Assembly: GCF_001628715.1 (NCBI RefSeq)
Contig: NZ_CP011121.1
Span: forward strand, 62,001 to 126,000
Length of the DNA: 64,000 nucleotides
Direction of reading: 5' to 3'
Origin: Acetobacter oryzifermentans
GTDB lineage: Bacteria > Pseudomonadota > Alphaproteobacteria > Acetobacterales > Acetobacteraceae
The position numbers and the translations under genes are program-made. Shown here piece by piece: positions 19,014 through 27,884 of this stretch (positions within the stretch are counted from its first letter, which is position 1; every line of letters starts with the position of its first letter). The notes beneath the pieces were generated by a model, which was not told the DNA's origin, searched no databases, and saw only the letters and a program-made list of their open reading frames with translations.

Positions 19014-20405
19014 TCAGAACGCTGCGTCGATATCCACTACATTGATGAGCTTGTGGTTGATGAACTCCTTAATGCCGAGGCCAATCAATTCACGGCCATA
19101 GCCTGAGTTTTTAATCCCACCAAAAGGTAGGTCTGCCTTGGGCGATAGTGGATGGTTAATCACCACCATACCGGTGCGGATGGCCCGTGCTACACGGGTG
19201 CCTCGGGCTTCATCCTTTGTGAATACGCTGCCGCCTAGACCGTAGGGCGAATCATTGGCAATGCGGATGGCGTCGGCCTCATCCTTCGCGCGGTAGATCT
19301 GGGTAACAGGTCCAAAAAATTCCCAATGGCGTGCAGGGTTTTTCTGATCCAGATTGGACATAAGCAACGGCTGGAAGAAAGCACCCTGTTCGGGAACTGG
19401 CGCCCCAATTACCTCAACTTTGGCACCAAGATCCATCGCCCGCGTGACCTGATCGCGCAAGTCATCAGCAGCAGCCTGAGATGACAACGGAGCCAGCGTG
19501 GTTTTGGGGTCCATCGGGTCACCTGCTTTGAGAGCTGCGACACCTTCTTTGTAAAGAGCAACGAACTGATCATAAATAGCATCAGCTACAATCAGGCGCT
19601 TTGCAGAAACACAAACTTGGCCAGCATTCCAGTGGCGACCGATGACCGCCCAACGCGCTGCTTTTTCAACGTCAGCATCATCAAGCACAATGAAAGCATC
19701 TGCTCCACCGAGTTCCATGGTGGCCTTCTTCAGTGCCTTGCCAGCAATACCAGCAATAACCGTGCCTGCGCCTTCTGACCCCGTGAGTGCGATACCGCAT
19801 ACGCGAGGGTCATTCAAAATCATGGCTGTGTGCGGGCGTGCTGCATACAGGTTGCGGAACAACCCTTTGGGCAGCCCGGCTTCTGCCATAAGTGTATCAA
19901 AGGCAGCAGCGCACTGCGGCAGGTTGGAAGCATGCTTGAGCAGCACGGCGTTACCAGCGGAAAGCTGCGGCGCAATAATACGCACGACCTGATAGAAGGG
20001 GAAGTTCCACGGCTCAATTGCCAGCACGATACCAAGCGGCTCATGCACCAGCATGGCTTTGCCTTCTGCCGGGTCTGCTACAGGCAACAATTCCGGCTTC
20101 AGAAGTGCTTCTGCATGTTTTGCATAGTATTCAAAAATTTCAGCAGAAAGAATAATTTCTGCTTTAGATTCTTCAAACAGCTTGCCCATTTCCAGCGTGC
20201 CCAAACGGGCATACTTATCAACATCACGACGCAGAATGGCAGCAGCGGCATTCATTACCTTTGCTCGCTCTGCAAAGGATGTATCGCGCCAAGCTTCGAA
20301 AGCAGCATGCGCCTCGGCCAATGCGGTCTGAACTTCCGCATCAGTAGCCTCTGGGAAAGTTGCAACAACTTCGTTAGTATAAGGATTGGTTGTGGCGTAA
20401 GCCAT
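19014..20405 (-). CDS. NAD(P)-dependent aldehyde dehydrogenase, succinate-semialdehyde type
   Basis: 463 residues. The NAD fold carries LTGSEGAGTVIAGIAGKAL, the general base is in MELGGADAFIVLDDAD, and the catalytic Cys in NAGQVCVSAKRLIV; HWEFFGPVTQIYRA and PKADLPFGGIKNSGYGREL are typical of the C-terminal half. Closest in feel to succinate-semialdehyde dehydrogenases of acetic acid bacteria. It is the second gene after yqhD, 84 bp downstream, in a unit controlled by the TetR gene. It would oxidise the aldehydes that YqhD reduces. Confidence 0.9.
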   Translation of the reverse strand: MAYATTNPYTNEVVATFPEATDAEVQTALAEAHAAFEAWRDTSFAERAKVMNAAAAILRRDVDKYARLGTLEMGKLFEESKAEIILSAEIFEYYAKHAEALLKPELLPVADPAEGKAMLVHEPLGIVLAIEPWNFPFYQVVRIIAPQLSAGNAVLLKHASNLPQCAAAFDTLMAEAGLPKGLFRNLYAARPHTAMILNDPRVCGIALTGSEGAGTVIAGIAGKALKKATMELGGADAFIVLDDADVEKAARWAVIGRHWNAGQVCVSAKRLIVADAIYDQFVALYKEGVAALKAGDPMDPKTTLAPLSSQAAADDLRDQVTRAMDLGAKVEVIGAPVPEQGAFFQPLLMSNLDQKNPARHWEFFGPVTQIYRAKDEADAIRIANDSPYGLGGSVFTKDEARGTRVARAIRTGMVVINHPLSPKADLPFGGIKNSGYGRELIGLGIKEFINHKLINVVDIDAAF

Positions 20406-20489
20406 TTTTAAGTCTCGTTTCTCATTAATTTATTGGTTGCCGGGATAACGGGCTGTTCCCCTTCACCCCGGCGATAGCGACACTTCAGG

Positions 20490-21647
20490 TCAGGCAGCGG
20501 CTTCCAGAATTTTGCGGCTTACATCTAGGGTAACATCACCGTTTTCACCCAGATGCGTCATGCCATGATCTTCAAGCTGACCAACCAGATCGTTGATGCC
20601 TTCAGCACCAATCTCATAGGCAGACAGACGGGTTGGTACGCCCAAACCTTCGAAGAATTCCTCAGTTTTACGAATGGCAACATCAATCCGCTGATCTTCC
20701 GTACCATCGGTCAGGTTCCATACCCGCGTTGCATATTGCAGCAACTTGGCGCGCTTTTCGGCACGACGAACCTTGATTAACGCAGGGAATACGATGGCCA
20801 ACGTGCGGGCATGATCAATGTGGTATTTTGCCGTAATTTCATGACCAATCATGTGCGTGCTCCAATCATGGGGCACACCCGCGCCGATCAAGCCATTCAG
20901 GGCAAGCGTTGCAACCCACATGAGGTTGGAGCGCAGATCATAATCATCTGGTGTCGCGACAATACGCGGCCCGATCTCAACCAGGCTGGACAGCAGCCCT
21001 TCTGAGAAGCGATCTTGCGCCATGCCATCGACCGGATAGGTCATGTACTGTTCCATCACATGGACAAAGGAATCCACCACCCCATTAATCACCTGCTTCA
21101 TGGGCAAACTCATGGTGCGCATGGGGTCCAGCACAGAAAAACGCGGATAGACCAACGGGTTGGAGAACAACAACTTGTCACCCGTAGACTGGCGAGAAAT
21201 AACGCTTAGGCAGTTCATTTCTGAACCCGTGGCAGGCAAGGTGACAACCGTGCCCAGCGGAAGCGCTTTTGTTGCGGCTTTACCCTTGCTGACAAGAATA
21301 TCCCACGGCTCGCCTTCATACGGCACAGCAGCCGCGACAAACTTGGTGCCATCCATGACAGAGCCGCCACCAACAGCCAAAAGGAAGTCGAGCTTTTCCT
21401 CCCGCACCAGAGCCACGGCCTTCATAAGGGTTTCATATGTAGGGTTGGCTTCAATACCGCCAAACTCACGGAAAGTGCGGTTCCCCAGCGCTGCCCGAAC
21501 TTCAGCCAACGTGCCACTACGTTCGGCACTTGCACCACCATAAAGCACAAGCACGCGGGCTTCAGGCGATAGCTGTTCATCAAGCCGAGCTATCATGCCT
21601 TTGCCAAACAGGATGCGTGTAGGGTTATAGAATTCAAAGTTCTGCAT
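20490..21647 (-). CDS. yqhD: YqhD-like NADPH-dependent aldehyde reductase (iron-type alcohol dehydrogenase)
   Basis: 385 residues. FYNPTRILFGKGMI opens the family; AVGGGSVMDGTKFVAA is the nucleotide motif. Metal ligands are in NGVVDSFVHVMEQY, HDWSTHMIGHEIT and KYHIDHARTLA. YqhD reduces a range of short and medium aldehydes with NADPH and protects against lipid-peroxidation products. Start ATG at 21647 follows AGGTGTC. A TetR-type operator lies 15-46 bp upstream. Confidence 0.92.
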   Translation of the reverse strand: MQNFEFYNPTRILFGKGMIARLDEQLSPEARVLVLYGGASAERSGTLAEVRAALGNRTFREFGGIEANPTYETLMKAVALVREEKLDFLLAVGGGSVMDGTKFVAAAVPYEGEPWDILVSKGKAATKALPLGTVVTLPATGSEMNCLSVISRQSTGDKLLFSNPLVYPRFSVLDPMRTMSLPMKQVINGVVDSFVHVMEQYMTYPVDGMAQDRFSEGLLSSLVEIGPRIVATPDDYDLRSNLMWVATLALNGLIGAGVPHDWSTHMIGHEITAKYHIDHARTLAIVFPALIKVRRAEKRAKLLQYATRVWNLTDGTEDQRIDVAIRKTEEFFEGLGVPTRLSAYEIGAEGINDLVGQLEDHGMTHLGENGDVTLDVSRKILEAAA

Positions 21648-21661
21648 TGAGACACCTTATT

Positions 21662-21693
21662 AAGATCGGTCTTTATAGTAGACCGGTCGTCTA
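21662..21693. promoter_or_regulatory. TetR operator between the regulator and yqhD
   Basis: TAGACCGGTCGTCTA at 21679-21693 is a near-perfect palindrome that matches the one before the tetR gene (22373-22389). A related AAGATCGGTCTT sits at 21662-21673. It overlaps the likely yqhD promoter and so fits repression. Confidence 0.75.
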
Positions 21694-21734
21694 TTTATTG
21701 CGCAAAGTAAAACGCTGTGCGCTTTCCCTGCTTT

Positions 21735-22328
21735 CTAGATTTCCAGAAGCCGTTTGGTTGCCTGCCATGCTTGGTCAAACGGCTGAGAACTGTGTGTAAT
21801 TTTCACTATCAGGGTCGAACCCAGCCAGAGCTGGTAAAGTGAGGCCGCAAGCATTTCCGGCTCCTGCCGGTTGCCTATTGAGCCTTCTCCCTGCCCCGCC
21901 GTGATAAGTGCGCTAAGCCGGTCAATAACACTCCTGGTGCCACCTTCCAGAATGGCCCGCATCCGTTCCGAAAGATCGCAGACTTCCGCTGCAAGTTTAA
22001 CAATCAGGCATTTATTCCCAATCTGCTTACTAAGATGCGTATCGCGCCAGAACTGACAGTAACGCGCTATTTTTTCGGCTGCATTACCATCTGCACTTTC
22101 AAAAAGATCATCCATTTTTACCAGATAATCTTCAATATAAGTTCTAAGAAGCTCTTCCCCAAATACTTCTTTTGATTCGAAGTAATGGTAGAAAGAGCCC
22201 TTGGGAACTCCCGCAACATCCAATATTTGTGTCAGACCAACAGCCGAAAAACCACGCTGGCCGATAAGCGGTTTAGCCGCTTTCAGGATGTGCTGCCGAG
22301 CAGCGTGATGTTTCTCTGCAATCTTCAT
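21735..22328 (-). CDS. TetR/AcrR-family repressor of the yqhD operon
   Basis: 197 residues. Helix-turn-helix RGFSAVGLTQILDVAGVPKG then SFYHYFESKEVFGEEL. The C-terminal ligand domain includes CLIVKLAAEVCDLSERMR with two cysteines, as in NemR-like electrophile sensors, although this link is only an inference. Operators with the same GACCGGTC core lie both upstream of its own gene and upstream of yqhD, so it probably controls itself and the two enzymes in response to an aldehyde or quinone. Confidence 0.88.
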   Translation of the reverse strand: MKIAEKHHAARQHILKAAKPLIGQRGFSAVGLTQILDVAGVPKGSFYHYFESKEVFGEELLRTYIEDYLVKMDDLFESADGNAAEKIARYCQFWRDTHLSKQIGNKCLIVKLAAEVCDLSERMRAILEGGTRSVIDRLSALITAGQGEGSIGNRQEPEMLAASLYQLWLGSTLIVKITHSSQPFDQAWQATKRLLEI

Positions 22329-22337
22329 AGGAGCTTA

Positions 22338-22389
22338 TATATGGACGAATACATTGCCTGTCCATATAAAAAATAGACCGGTCTTCTAT
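22338..22389. promoter_or_regulatory. tetR control region with two inverted repeats
   Basis: ATAGACCGGTCTTCTAT at 22373-22389 matches the yqhD operator. A second repeat, TATATGGAC at 22338-22346 and GTCCATATA at 22360-22368, lies between it and the tetR start. Both could act on tetR and on the divergent broken gene. Confidence 0.65.
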
Positions 22390-22625
22390 TTTTTATATTC
22401 CCTCCTTTCCCATGCCATACGTTAAGCAAAATAATAGGTAGCAAATAGATTATATAAGAATGGATGCCTGAAACTCATTTTGTGTCCGATTGTTCCGAAC
22501 CGCCTCAACCCCAGCATTTTTCTACCAGTGCATGTATCTGTGCAGGTTACTGCCCCTTGACGTTCACTGTGCTGCGCTGTGCAATCAGCGCCATAACCTC
22601 GAACTCAAATATGGACATGCCCTAC

Positions 22626-23127
22626 ATGCAATATTACGGTGCGCCAGAAACGCAGGCACTTTTACCATTTCCTGCATTGGTGAACATGCTGCCCGCACAG
22701 TGCGCGATTACGCAAATGGTGGCATTACATGCCCGCCTCGTACCGTTGTTCCCACGCAAGATGGCAACGGCACGCTTATGTGCATGCCAACCGTGGCAGA
22801 GGATTTGATTGCCACCAAAATACTCACAATTTTTGGTAAAAATCCCGCACTCCATCTTCCCACCATTCAGGGCATGATTACATGCGCCGATGCACATGAT
22901 GGACGCTTCCTTTTCAATCTGGATGGCCCCACTGTAACAATGCGCCGGACATCAGCCATGAGCATGCTGGGTATTCGCACATTTGCTTCTGATGCTGTAA
23001 AGCGGGTGTTGATTATTGGCACAGGCACCCAAGCCCTTGCGCATGTAGAGGCACTCTCAGCCCTGTATCCGGGCATTGAGGTTGTCATCCGTGGTCGCAC
23101 TCCAGAACGGGCGGAGCATTTTTGTAA
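22626..23127 (+). pseudogene. Ornithine cyclodeaminase/pyrroline-2-carboxylate reductase family, frameshifted and truncated
   Basis: MQYYGAPETQALLPFPALV begins in one frame at 22626; the expected continuation EHAARTVRDYANGGITCPPR is in the next frame from 22681, so one base was lost at 22680-22682. NLDGPTVTMRRTSAMSMLG and LIIGTGTQALAHVEALSAL (NAD motif) follow. At about residue 168, after ERAEHFC, an IS5-family remnant cuts off the second half. The family reduces cyclic imino acids or deaminates ornithine. Divergent from tetR. Confidence 0.8.
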
Positions 23128-23325
23128 GAGCCCTTTTGGAAATTCACGGATGAGCGTTTCGGCGTAGCATGAGGCTTCCCATGGCGATGTGGATCATGGC
23201 CTCTGCGACGTCGATCCGCTGTTCGTAGTCCTTCACAAGGCGACGCCAGCGGATCATCCAACCGAAGGTCCGTTCCACAACCCACCGACGCGGCAGGATT
23301 TCAAACCCTTCTGTGAGATTTCCGC
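23128..23325 (-). mobile_element. Remnant of an IS5-family element (3' end of transposase)
   Basis: Starts with terminal-repeat-like GAGCCCTTTTGGAAATT at 23128. On the minus strand it codes [20 protein letters not shown] and AEAMIHIAMGSLMLRR, the Glu-bearing C-terminus of IS5/IS1031-type transposases. The rest of the IS is missing where DUF1348 sequence begins. Confidence 0.8.
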
Positions 23326-23669
23326 GTCGATGGCGCAATCGTCTGGAATTTATTACCGGGCGCGAAGAAATCGTCGCTTTTCTGAAGCGCAAATGGGAGC
23401 GCGAACAGGACTATCGACTCATCAAGGAACTCTGGACGTTTCAGGACAACCGGATCGCCGTGCGTTTTGCCTATGAATGGAAAGATCACGCCGAGCAGTG
23501 GTTCCGGTCGCATGGGAATGAGAACTGGGAGTTCGATGGAGCGGGATTGATGCGCTACCGTGCGGCATCGATCAACGATCAGCCTATTTCAGCCGATGAT
23601 CGCCTGTTTCACTGGCCTGCAGGACGTCGTCCGGAGGATCATCCAGGACTTTCCGCGCTGGGACTTTAA
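23326..23669 (+). pseudogene. DUF1348 (SnoaL-like) protein, 5' end lost
   Basis: [40 protein letters not shown] and HPGLSALGL are characteristic of the DUF1348 family, which is about 150-160 residues long. About the first 40 residues are replaced by the IS5 remnant. The frame has an ATG at 23313 inside IS sequence, so a hybrid could be made. The function of the family is unknown; it has an NTF2-like fold. Confidence 0.8.
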
Positions 23670-24405
23670 GTATCCGATACCGGGAAACAGTTTTCGTAAG
23701 TCCCGGCGTGCTCGTATCGTAAGAGTCATTGTTGTGCTCAGAAAGGCTGTCAGGTTGGGACGACACATCAGTGCAACTGCTAAGCAGCTCTGCGGTCCAT
23801 AACAGCCCGACAAAGCAGCTTTCTTAGACCGTATCGGATAACCAGTTGCCACCGTCTGATGTTCCTCAGTCGAAATCTCAGATCGGCTGGCGACTGGCCT
23901 TTGAAAAACGAAAACAGGGTTACGTCAGCTGTGATCCACCGGCACCGTCTGGCTCTGTCTGAGGCGGATCATGTCGTGATATTTCCGGTCATTGAGCAGC
24001 ATTACCGATCTGAAATTACCGCATAACAGTAAAACTCTACCTCACAACGGATACTGATCGTATGATTATGTAGTGCAAAAGGCAGCCTGAAGCAGACCTT
24101 GATCACGCAGATACCATGCAACAGAAAATATCAACCCAATTTATCCGTCTGTATTTTATAAAATAAATCAGATAGTTATTGGAATAATCATAATCATAAT
24201 ACAAATATTAGGATACTACTGACTAATACGATATTCTGATACCTAAACTCTGTTCCGGCGACGCGACGGGAGACATGCACGGGGTTCAGGAAAACGTTCG
24301 CTCACAAGCCCGAGACCTGCATCAAGTTTTGTTTGCAGGAACCTTCCAAACTATCGACACCATCAGGCGTTTCTCCTGCATCTCTCCAGAACAGGACGAC
24401 CTCCC
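23670..24405. other. Intergenic region without recognisable gene
   Basis: Several short frames exist, none with convincing composition or motifs. 24060-24240 is distinctly AT-rich and may hold the promoter of the alcohol dehydrogenase. Fragments of older mobile DNA are possible but not identifiable by eye. Confidence 0.4.
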
Positions 24406-25587
24406 ATGAAAGCTTTGACCTGGCAGAAAAAGGGCAAGATTACCTGTGAAAGTGTGCGTGACCCGGAAATCATTGAGGGGCGGGATGTCATCATCAAGGT
24501 GACGGCCTGTGCCATCTGTGGTTCTGACCTGCACCTGATGGACGGCCTCATGCCGACCATGAAATGTGGTGACATTCTCGGGCACGAAACAATGGGGGAG
24601 GTTGTCGAAGTCGGAAAAGACAATAAGCGTCTCTCGGTTGGAGATCGTATCGTTGTACCGTTTACGATTTCCTGCGGCGAATGCAGACAATGCAAATGGG
24701 GTAACTGGAGCTGCTGTGAGCGCACAAATCCCAACAGGCGCCAGCAGGCCGAAACCTTTGGATACCCTCTAGCCGGCCTGTTTGGTTACTCACATATCAC
24801 AGGTGGTTTTTCAGGCGGACAGGCCGAATACCTGCGTGTTCCCTATGCAGACGTCGGACCCATTATTGTCCCCGAAGGACTGGAGGACGAGCAGGTCCTT
24901 TTCCTGTCCGATATTTTCCCTACCGGCTACCAGGCTGCAGAAAACTGCGAGATCACTCCCGAATCCGAAAAAACCATTGCTGTCTGGGGATGTGGTCCGG
25001 TTGGACAGATGGCGATCCGCTCCTGCTTTCTGCTGGGAGCAAAGCGCGTCATTGCCATTGACGAAGTCCCGGAAAGACTGGCCATGGCACGGGCAGCAGG
25101 TGCGGAAACCATAGATTTCCGTACTCAGAACATCCAGGAAACTCTTGTCGAAATGACTGATGGACTTGGGCCAGATGCCGTTATCGAAGCCGTCGGTATG
25201 GAAGCACATGGCGCCGATACCATGATGCAAAAAGTCGGTTCAGCACTGCTTTCAGCGACAACACTCGAGAGGCCATTCGCTCTCAATCAGGCCATCCTCG
25301 GATGCCGCCCAGGCGGCATTCTTTCCATGCCTGGTGTCTATGCCGGTGCCCTTGGGCCAGTCATGATCGGTATCCTCATGAACAAGGGACTGACCCTGCG
25401 GACTGGGCAAACAAATACGCAGAAATATCTCAAGCCTCTGCTGGAACGCATCCAGAAAGGGGAAATCGATCCTTCTTTTGTCATCAGTCATCGGTCTTCA
25501 AACCTGGAAGACGGGCCAGCACTGTATGAAAAATTCAGGGACAAAAAAGATCGCTGCACCAAGGTCGTGTTTCGCCCGCATGGGTGA
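24406..25587 (+). CDS. Zinc-dependent alcohol dehydrogenase (formaldehyde dehydrogenase-like)
   Basis: 393 residues. Catalytic zinc ligands are in AICGSDLHLMDG and LGHETMGEVVEVG; the structural zinc lobe is CGECRQCKWGNWSCCE. The cofactor motif is VWGCGPVGQMAI. It has the long form seen in glutathione-independent formaldehyde dehydrogenase relatives. Substrate cannot be decided. It stands alone, with a 94-bp gap to the IS5-family element downstream. Confidence 0.9.
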   Translation: MKALTWQKKGKITCESVRDPEIIEGRDVIIKVTACAICGSDLHLMDGLMPTMKCGDILGHETMGEVVEVGKDNKRLSVGDRIVVPFTISCGECRQCKWGNWSCCERTNPNRRQQAETFGYPLAGLFGYSHITGGFSGGQAEYLRVPYADVGPIIVPEGLEDEQVLFLSDIFPTGYQAAENCEITPESEKTIAVWGCGPVGQMAIRSCFLLGAKRVIAIDEVPERLAMARAAGAETIDFRTQNIQETLVEMTDGLGPDAVIEAVGMEAHGADTMMQKVGSALLSATTLERPFALNQAILGCRPGGILSMPGVYAGALGPVMIGILMNKGLTLRTGQTNTQKYLKPLLERIQKGEIDPSFVISHRSSNLEDGPALYEKFRDKKDRCTKVVFRPHG

Positions 25588-25680
25588 GGGCTGCTGAGGC
25601 TTGGACGCAGGCGACATTTGCCTCTCTGTAGATCCAAGAGGCAAATGTCGAATCTAAGCACAAATAATGTAGACAATCTT

Positions 25681-26526
25681 AGGGCCTGTTAGATCTTGAA
25701 TTTCTTCCCATATTGTAGGGATGGAAGAAGGAGACAGAACAGGCACCTTTACGGACGAGACATGGGCGATCTGGGAACCTCTGATTGAGGAGGTTCGCCC
25801 GAGGGGCAAGACGCCGCCACATGATCTGCGGCGGACGATAGCAGCGATTTTCTGGCGTCATGAGAATGGCGCGAAATGGCGGAGTATCCCCGCTGAACTG
25901 GGTCCGTGGTGGCGGGCTGCGCAGCTTTTCATCCGCTGGGCGAAGCTCGGCGTATGGGAGCGGCTGCTCGCACTGGTTCAGGAACAACAGGGAGTGGCAT
26001 TCGGAATGACTTTTCTGGATGGCACAAACATCAGGGCTCACCACAAAGCGGCGGGAGCCCAAAAAAAGGGGCCTCTTTCGAAGAGCGAGACCATCGTGAA
26101 GCACTTGGCCGCTCTCGCGGCGGCTATGGCACAAAAGTCTGCGTGATCGCTGATGGACATGGAAAAGCCTTCGGTTTTGCGCTGGCCCCTGGACAGGCTC
26201 ATGAACTGCCTCTGGCACCAGCCATGCTCGACAGCCTTCCCGCCACTCCCCTGTGGGTAGTAGCGGACAAGGGCTACGCGTCGAACGCCATGCGTGAACG
26301 GATATGGGACATGGGAGCACGGCCAGCCATTCCTGCGAAACGACGCGATGGCCCGGTCGCCTGCCCCAAATGGGCCTATCGGTGTCGGCATCTCGTTGAG
26401 AACCTCTGGGCTCGCCTCAAGGAGTGGCGCGCTGTCGCAACCAGATATGAAAAAACAGCAACGTCGTTCCTCGCGGTCATCCACATCGCCTGCCGCAGCA
26501 GACTGGATCAAGCCCTAACAGGCCCT
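25681..26526 (+). mobile_element. IS5-family element (IS1031/IS427-like), 846 bp
   Basis: AGGGCCTGTTAG at 25681-25692 and its complement at 26515-26526. The bases inside allow a TA duplication. It has two frames joined by a slippery A7G4 run. It inserted 8 bp before the start of the DUF488 gene and has separated it from any native ribosome binding site. Confidence 0.88.
25721..26146 (+). CDS. IS5-family transposase, N-terminal frame (orfA)
   Basis: 141 residues. GTFTDETWAIWEPLIEEVRP opens the N-terminal domain and FGMTFLDGTNIRAHHKAAGA has the first catalytic Asp. After the A7 run at 26061-26067 the true continuation lies one base back; the in-frame tail (GPLSKSETIVKHL) is not transposase-like. 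Confidence 0.88.
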   Translation: MEEGDRTGTFTDETWAIWEPLIEEVRPRGKTPPHDLRRTIAAIFWRHENGAKWRSIPAELGPWWRAAQLFIRWAKLGVWERLLALVQEQQGVAFGMTFLDGTNIRAHHKAAGAQKKGPLSKSETIVKHLAALAAAMAQKSA

Positions 26527-26538
26527 AATCTCTCATGA
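26067..26538 (+). CDS. IS5-family transposase, C-terminal frame (orfB)
   Basis: After a -1 shift: GRSRGGYGTKVCVIADGHGK, WVVADKGYASNAMRER (second Asp) and RHLVENLWARLKEWRAVATR (Glu). Its stop codon lies outside the IS and overlaps the next gene's start as ATGA. Expression is expected as a frameshift fusion with orfA. Confidence 0.85.
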
Positions 26539-26900
26539 AATCTCGACACGACGTTCGGATAAAACGAGTTTACGATCTGCCTTCGGAAATAGATGGCGTT
26601 CGTGTTCTTGTGGATCGATTGTGGCCTCGAGGGTTGCACAAATCAGATGTTAAAATGGATTATTGGTTAAAGAATGCTGCTCCAAGCTCCGATCTTCGAC
26701 ACTGGTTTGATCATGACCCGGCTCACTGGGATGAATTCAAACTCAGGTATCGTCATGAGCTTTCTGAAGGAAATTCCGACATCAAAAAACTTGAGAACCT
26801 TATGAAAAAAGGGAGGATCACTCTTCTTTATGCTGCGCATGATCCGCTTCATAATCACGCTCTTGTTCTCCAGAAATTTCTGGATGAGCAGGACATATAG
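26535..26900 (+). CDS. DUF488 (YeaO-like) family protein
   Basis: 121 residues. The family hallmark is RVLVDRLWPRGLHKSDVKMD, with WFDHDPAHWDEFKLRY and RITLLYAAHDPLHNHALVLQ. DUF488 function is unknown. It opens an AT-rich cluster. Because an IS ends 8 bases upstream, no ribosome site is visible, so expression may depend on coupling to the IS transposase frame that overlaps its start. Confidence 0.85.
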   Translation: MKSRHDVRIKRVYDLPSEIDGVRVLVDRLWPRGLHKSDVKMDYWLKNAAPSSDLRHWFDHDPAHWDEFKLRYRHELSEGNSDIKKLENLMKKGRITLLYAAHDPLHNHALVLQKFLDEQDI

Positions 26901-26961
26901 GTATTGACGCTAACGTATAAAAAGTATTCATCCGTTATCACGTTTTTAGGAATTATGTTCC

Positions 26962-27351
26962 ATGCCGAATTTAAGTTTTGCTGAAACAGATCAAAAGAAT
27001 TCTCCCATTATTTGTGACGATGCGATTGTCCGGGTCCATCGCTCAGGCATCATCGAGTTGTGGGATGACAACGCAGTTCAGATGTTTGGTTTTGCGGCGG
27101 AGGAAGCTATTGGGAAGTCACTTGATCTGATTATACCGGAAAAATTACGTGAACGGCACTGGAAAGGTTGGTCTTATGTCGTGGAGCAGGGAGTAACAGG
27201 TTTTAATTCAGATCGTACACTCACCGTGCCGGCTTTAAGACGGAATGGTTCGCAGATTGTTGTTGTATTCAATATGGATATCATAAGAAACCATAGTGGG
27301 AATATCGATGCGATAAAGGTTGTTTTTCGTGATATCAGGAAGCAGCCATGA
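26962..27351 (+). CDS. Single PAS-domain protein
   Basis: 129 residues that are almost entirely one PAS fold: VRVHRSGIIELWDDNAVQMF, FAAEEAIGKSLDLIIPEKLR, LRRNGSQIVVVF and IKVVFRDIRKQ. There is no output domain. It could bind haem, flavin or a small ligand and signal by contact. It overlaps the DUF1971 gene by ATGA, so the two are translationally coupled. Confidence 0.85.
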   Translation: MPNLSFAETDQKNSPIICDDAIVRVHRSGIIELWDDNAVQMFGFAAEEAIGKSLDLIIPEKLRERHWKGWSYVVEQGVTGFNSDRTLTVPALRRNGSQIVVVFNMDIIRNHSGNIDAIKVVFRDIRKQP

Positions 27352-27620
27352 AACCGTATCGTATTACGTCGGAGTTCAATGCGATAACTCTTCCCGCAGG
27401 TCTGCGTCAGCGTCATGCCACGAAGGCTGGCGTATGGGCAGTTATCCGTATTCTGGAAGGAACTGCGACGCTCGTGTACGTTGACACTGGAGAAGTCAGG
27501 CATCTGACACCTTGTGAACCAGGCCTTATCAAACCGGAGCAGGCGCATTACCTAAAATTATCTGGTTTGGTCCGGCTAAAACTGGAGTTTTACGATTCTG
27601 ATCCAGTTCATTCTTTGTGA
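27348..27620 (+). CDS. DUF1971 (YeaR/TehB-like cupin) protein
   Basis: 90 residues. WAVIRILEGTATLVYVDTGE and LIKPEQAHYLKLSG match the small cupin-like family of YeaR, which in Escherichia coli is induced by nitrate and nitric oxide. Coupled to the PAS gene by a 4-bp overlap. Confidence 0.85.
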   Translation: MKPYRITSEFNAITLPAGLRQRHATKAGVWAVIRILEGTATLVYVDTGEVRHLTPCEPGLIKPEQAHYLKLSGLVRLKLEFYDSDPVHSL

Positions 27621-27633
27621 AGTATATGAACAC

Positions 27634-27849
27634 TTACATCTGTAGCTGTAGGGCCGACCCTTTGTGAAATGCTATATGCCCAGTTTTCTGGCTGACAATC
27701 TCGTATTGAGGTTCCTGGCCTGACGCATGATGATGATACCCATTGACGAGAAATGGTGATGTGTGAATTTTCGTAATTTTACCTGTGACATAACCGGCTT
27801 CAGAGTTCCATGAAACAATGTCGCCAATTCTGAAGGTTTGTGAAGACAT
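27634..27849 (-). CDS. DUF2945 small protein
   Basis: 71 residues: FRIGDIVSWNSEAGYVTGKI then YEIVSQKTGHIAFHKGSAL, the SH3/Tudor-like DUF2945 fold. Role unknown. It is antisense within the cluster, in the gap between two plus-strand genes; AGGAAAATT precedes the start on the coding strand. Confidence 0.8.
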   Translation of the reverse strand: MSSQTFRIGDIVSWNSEAGYVTGKITKIHTSPFLVNGYHHHASGQEPQYEIVSQKTGHIAFHKGSALQLQM

Positions 27850-27884
27850 GGTAATTTTCCTTATGCAACCGAAGACACTGTAAA

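Noticed and set aside
23670..24320. Small ORFs such as 23560-23802
   Set aside because: No ribosome site, no family features and overlapping frames of similar length in other directions.
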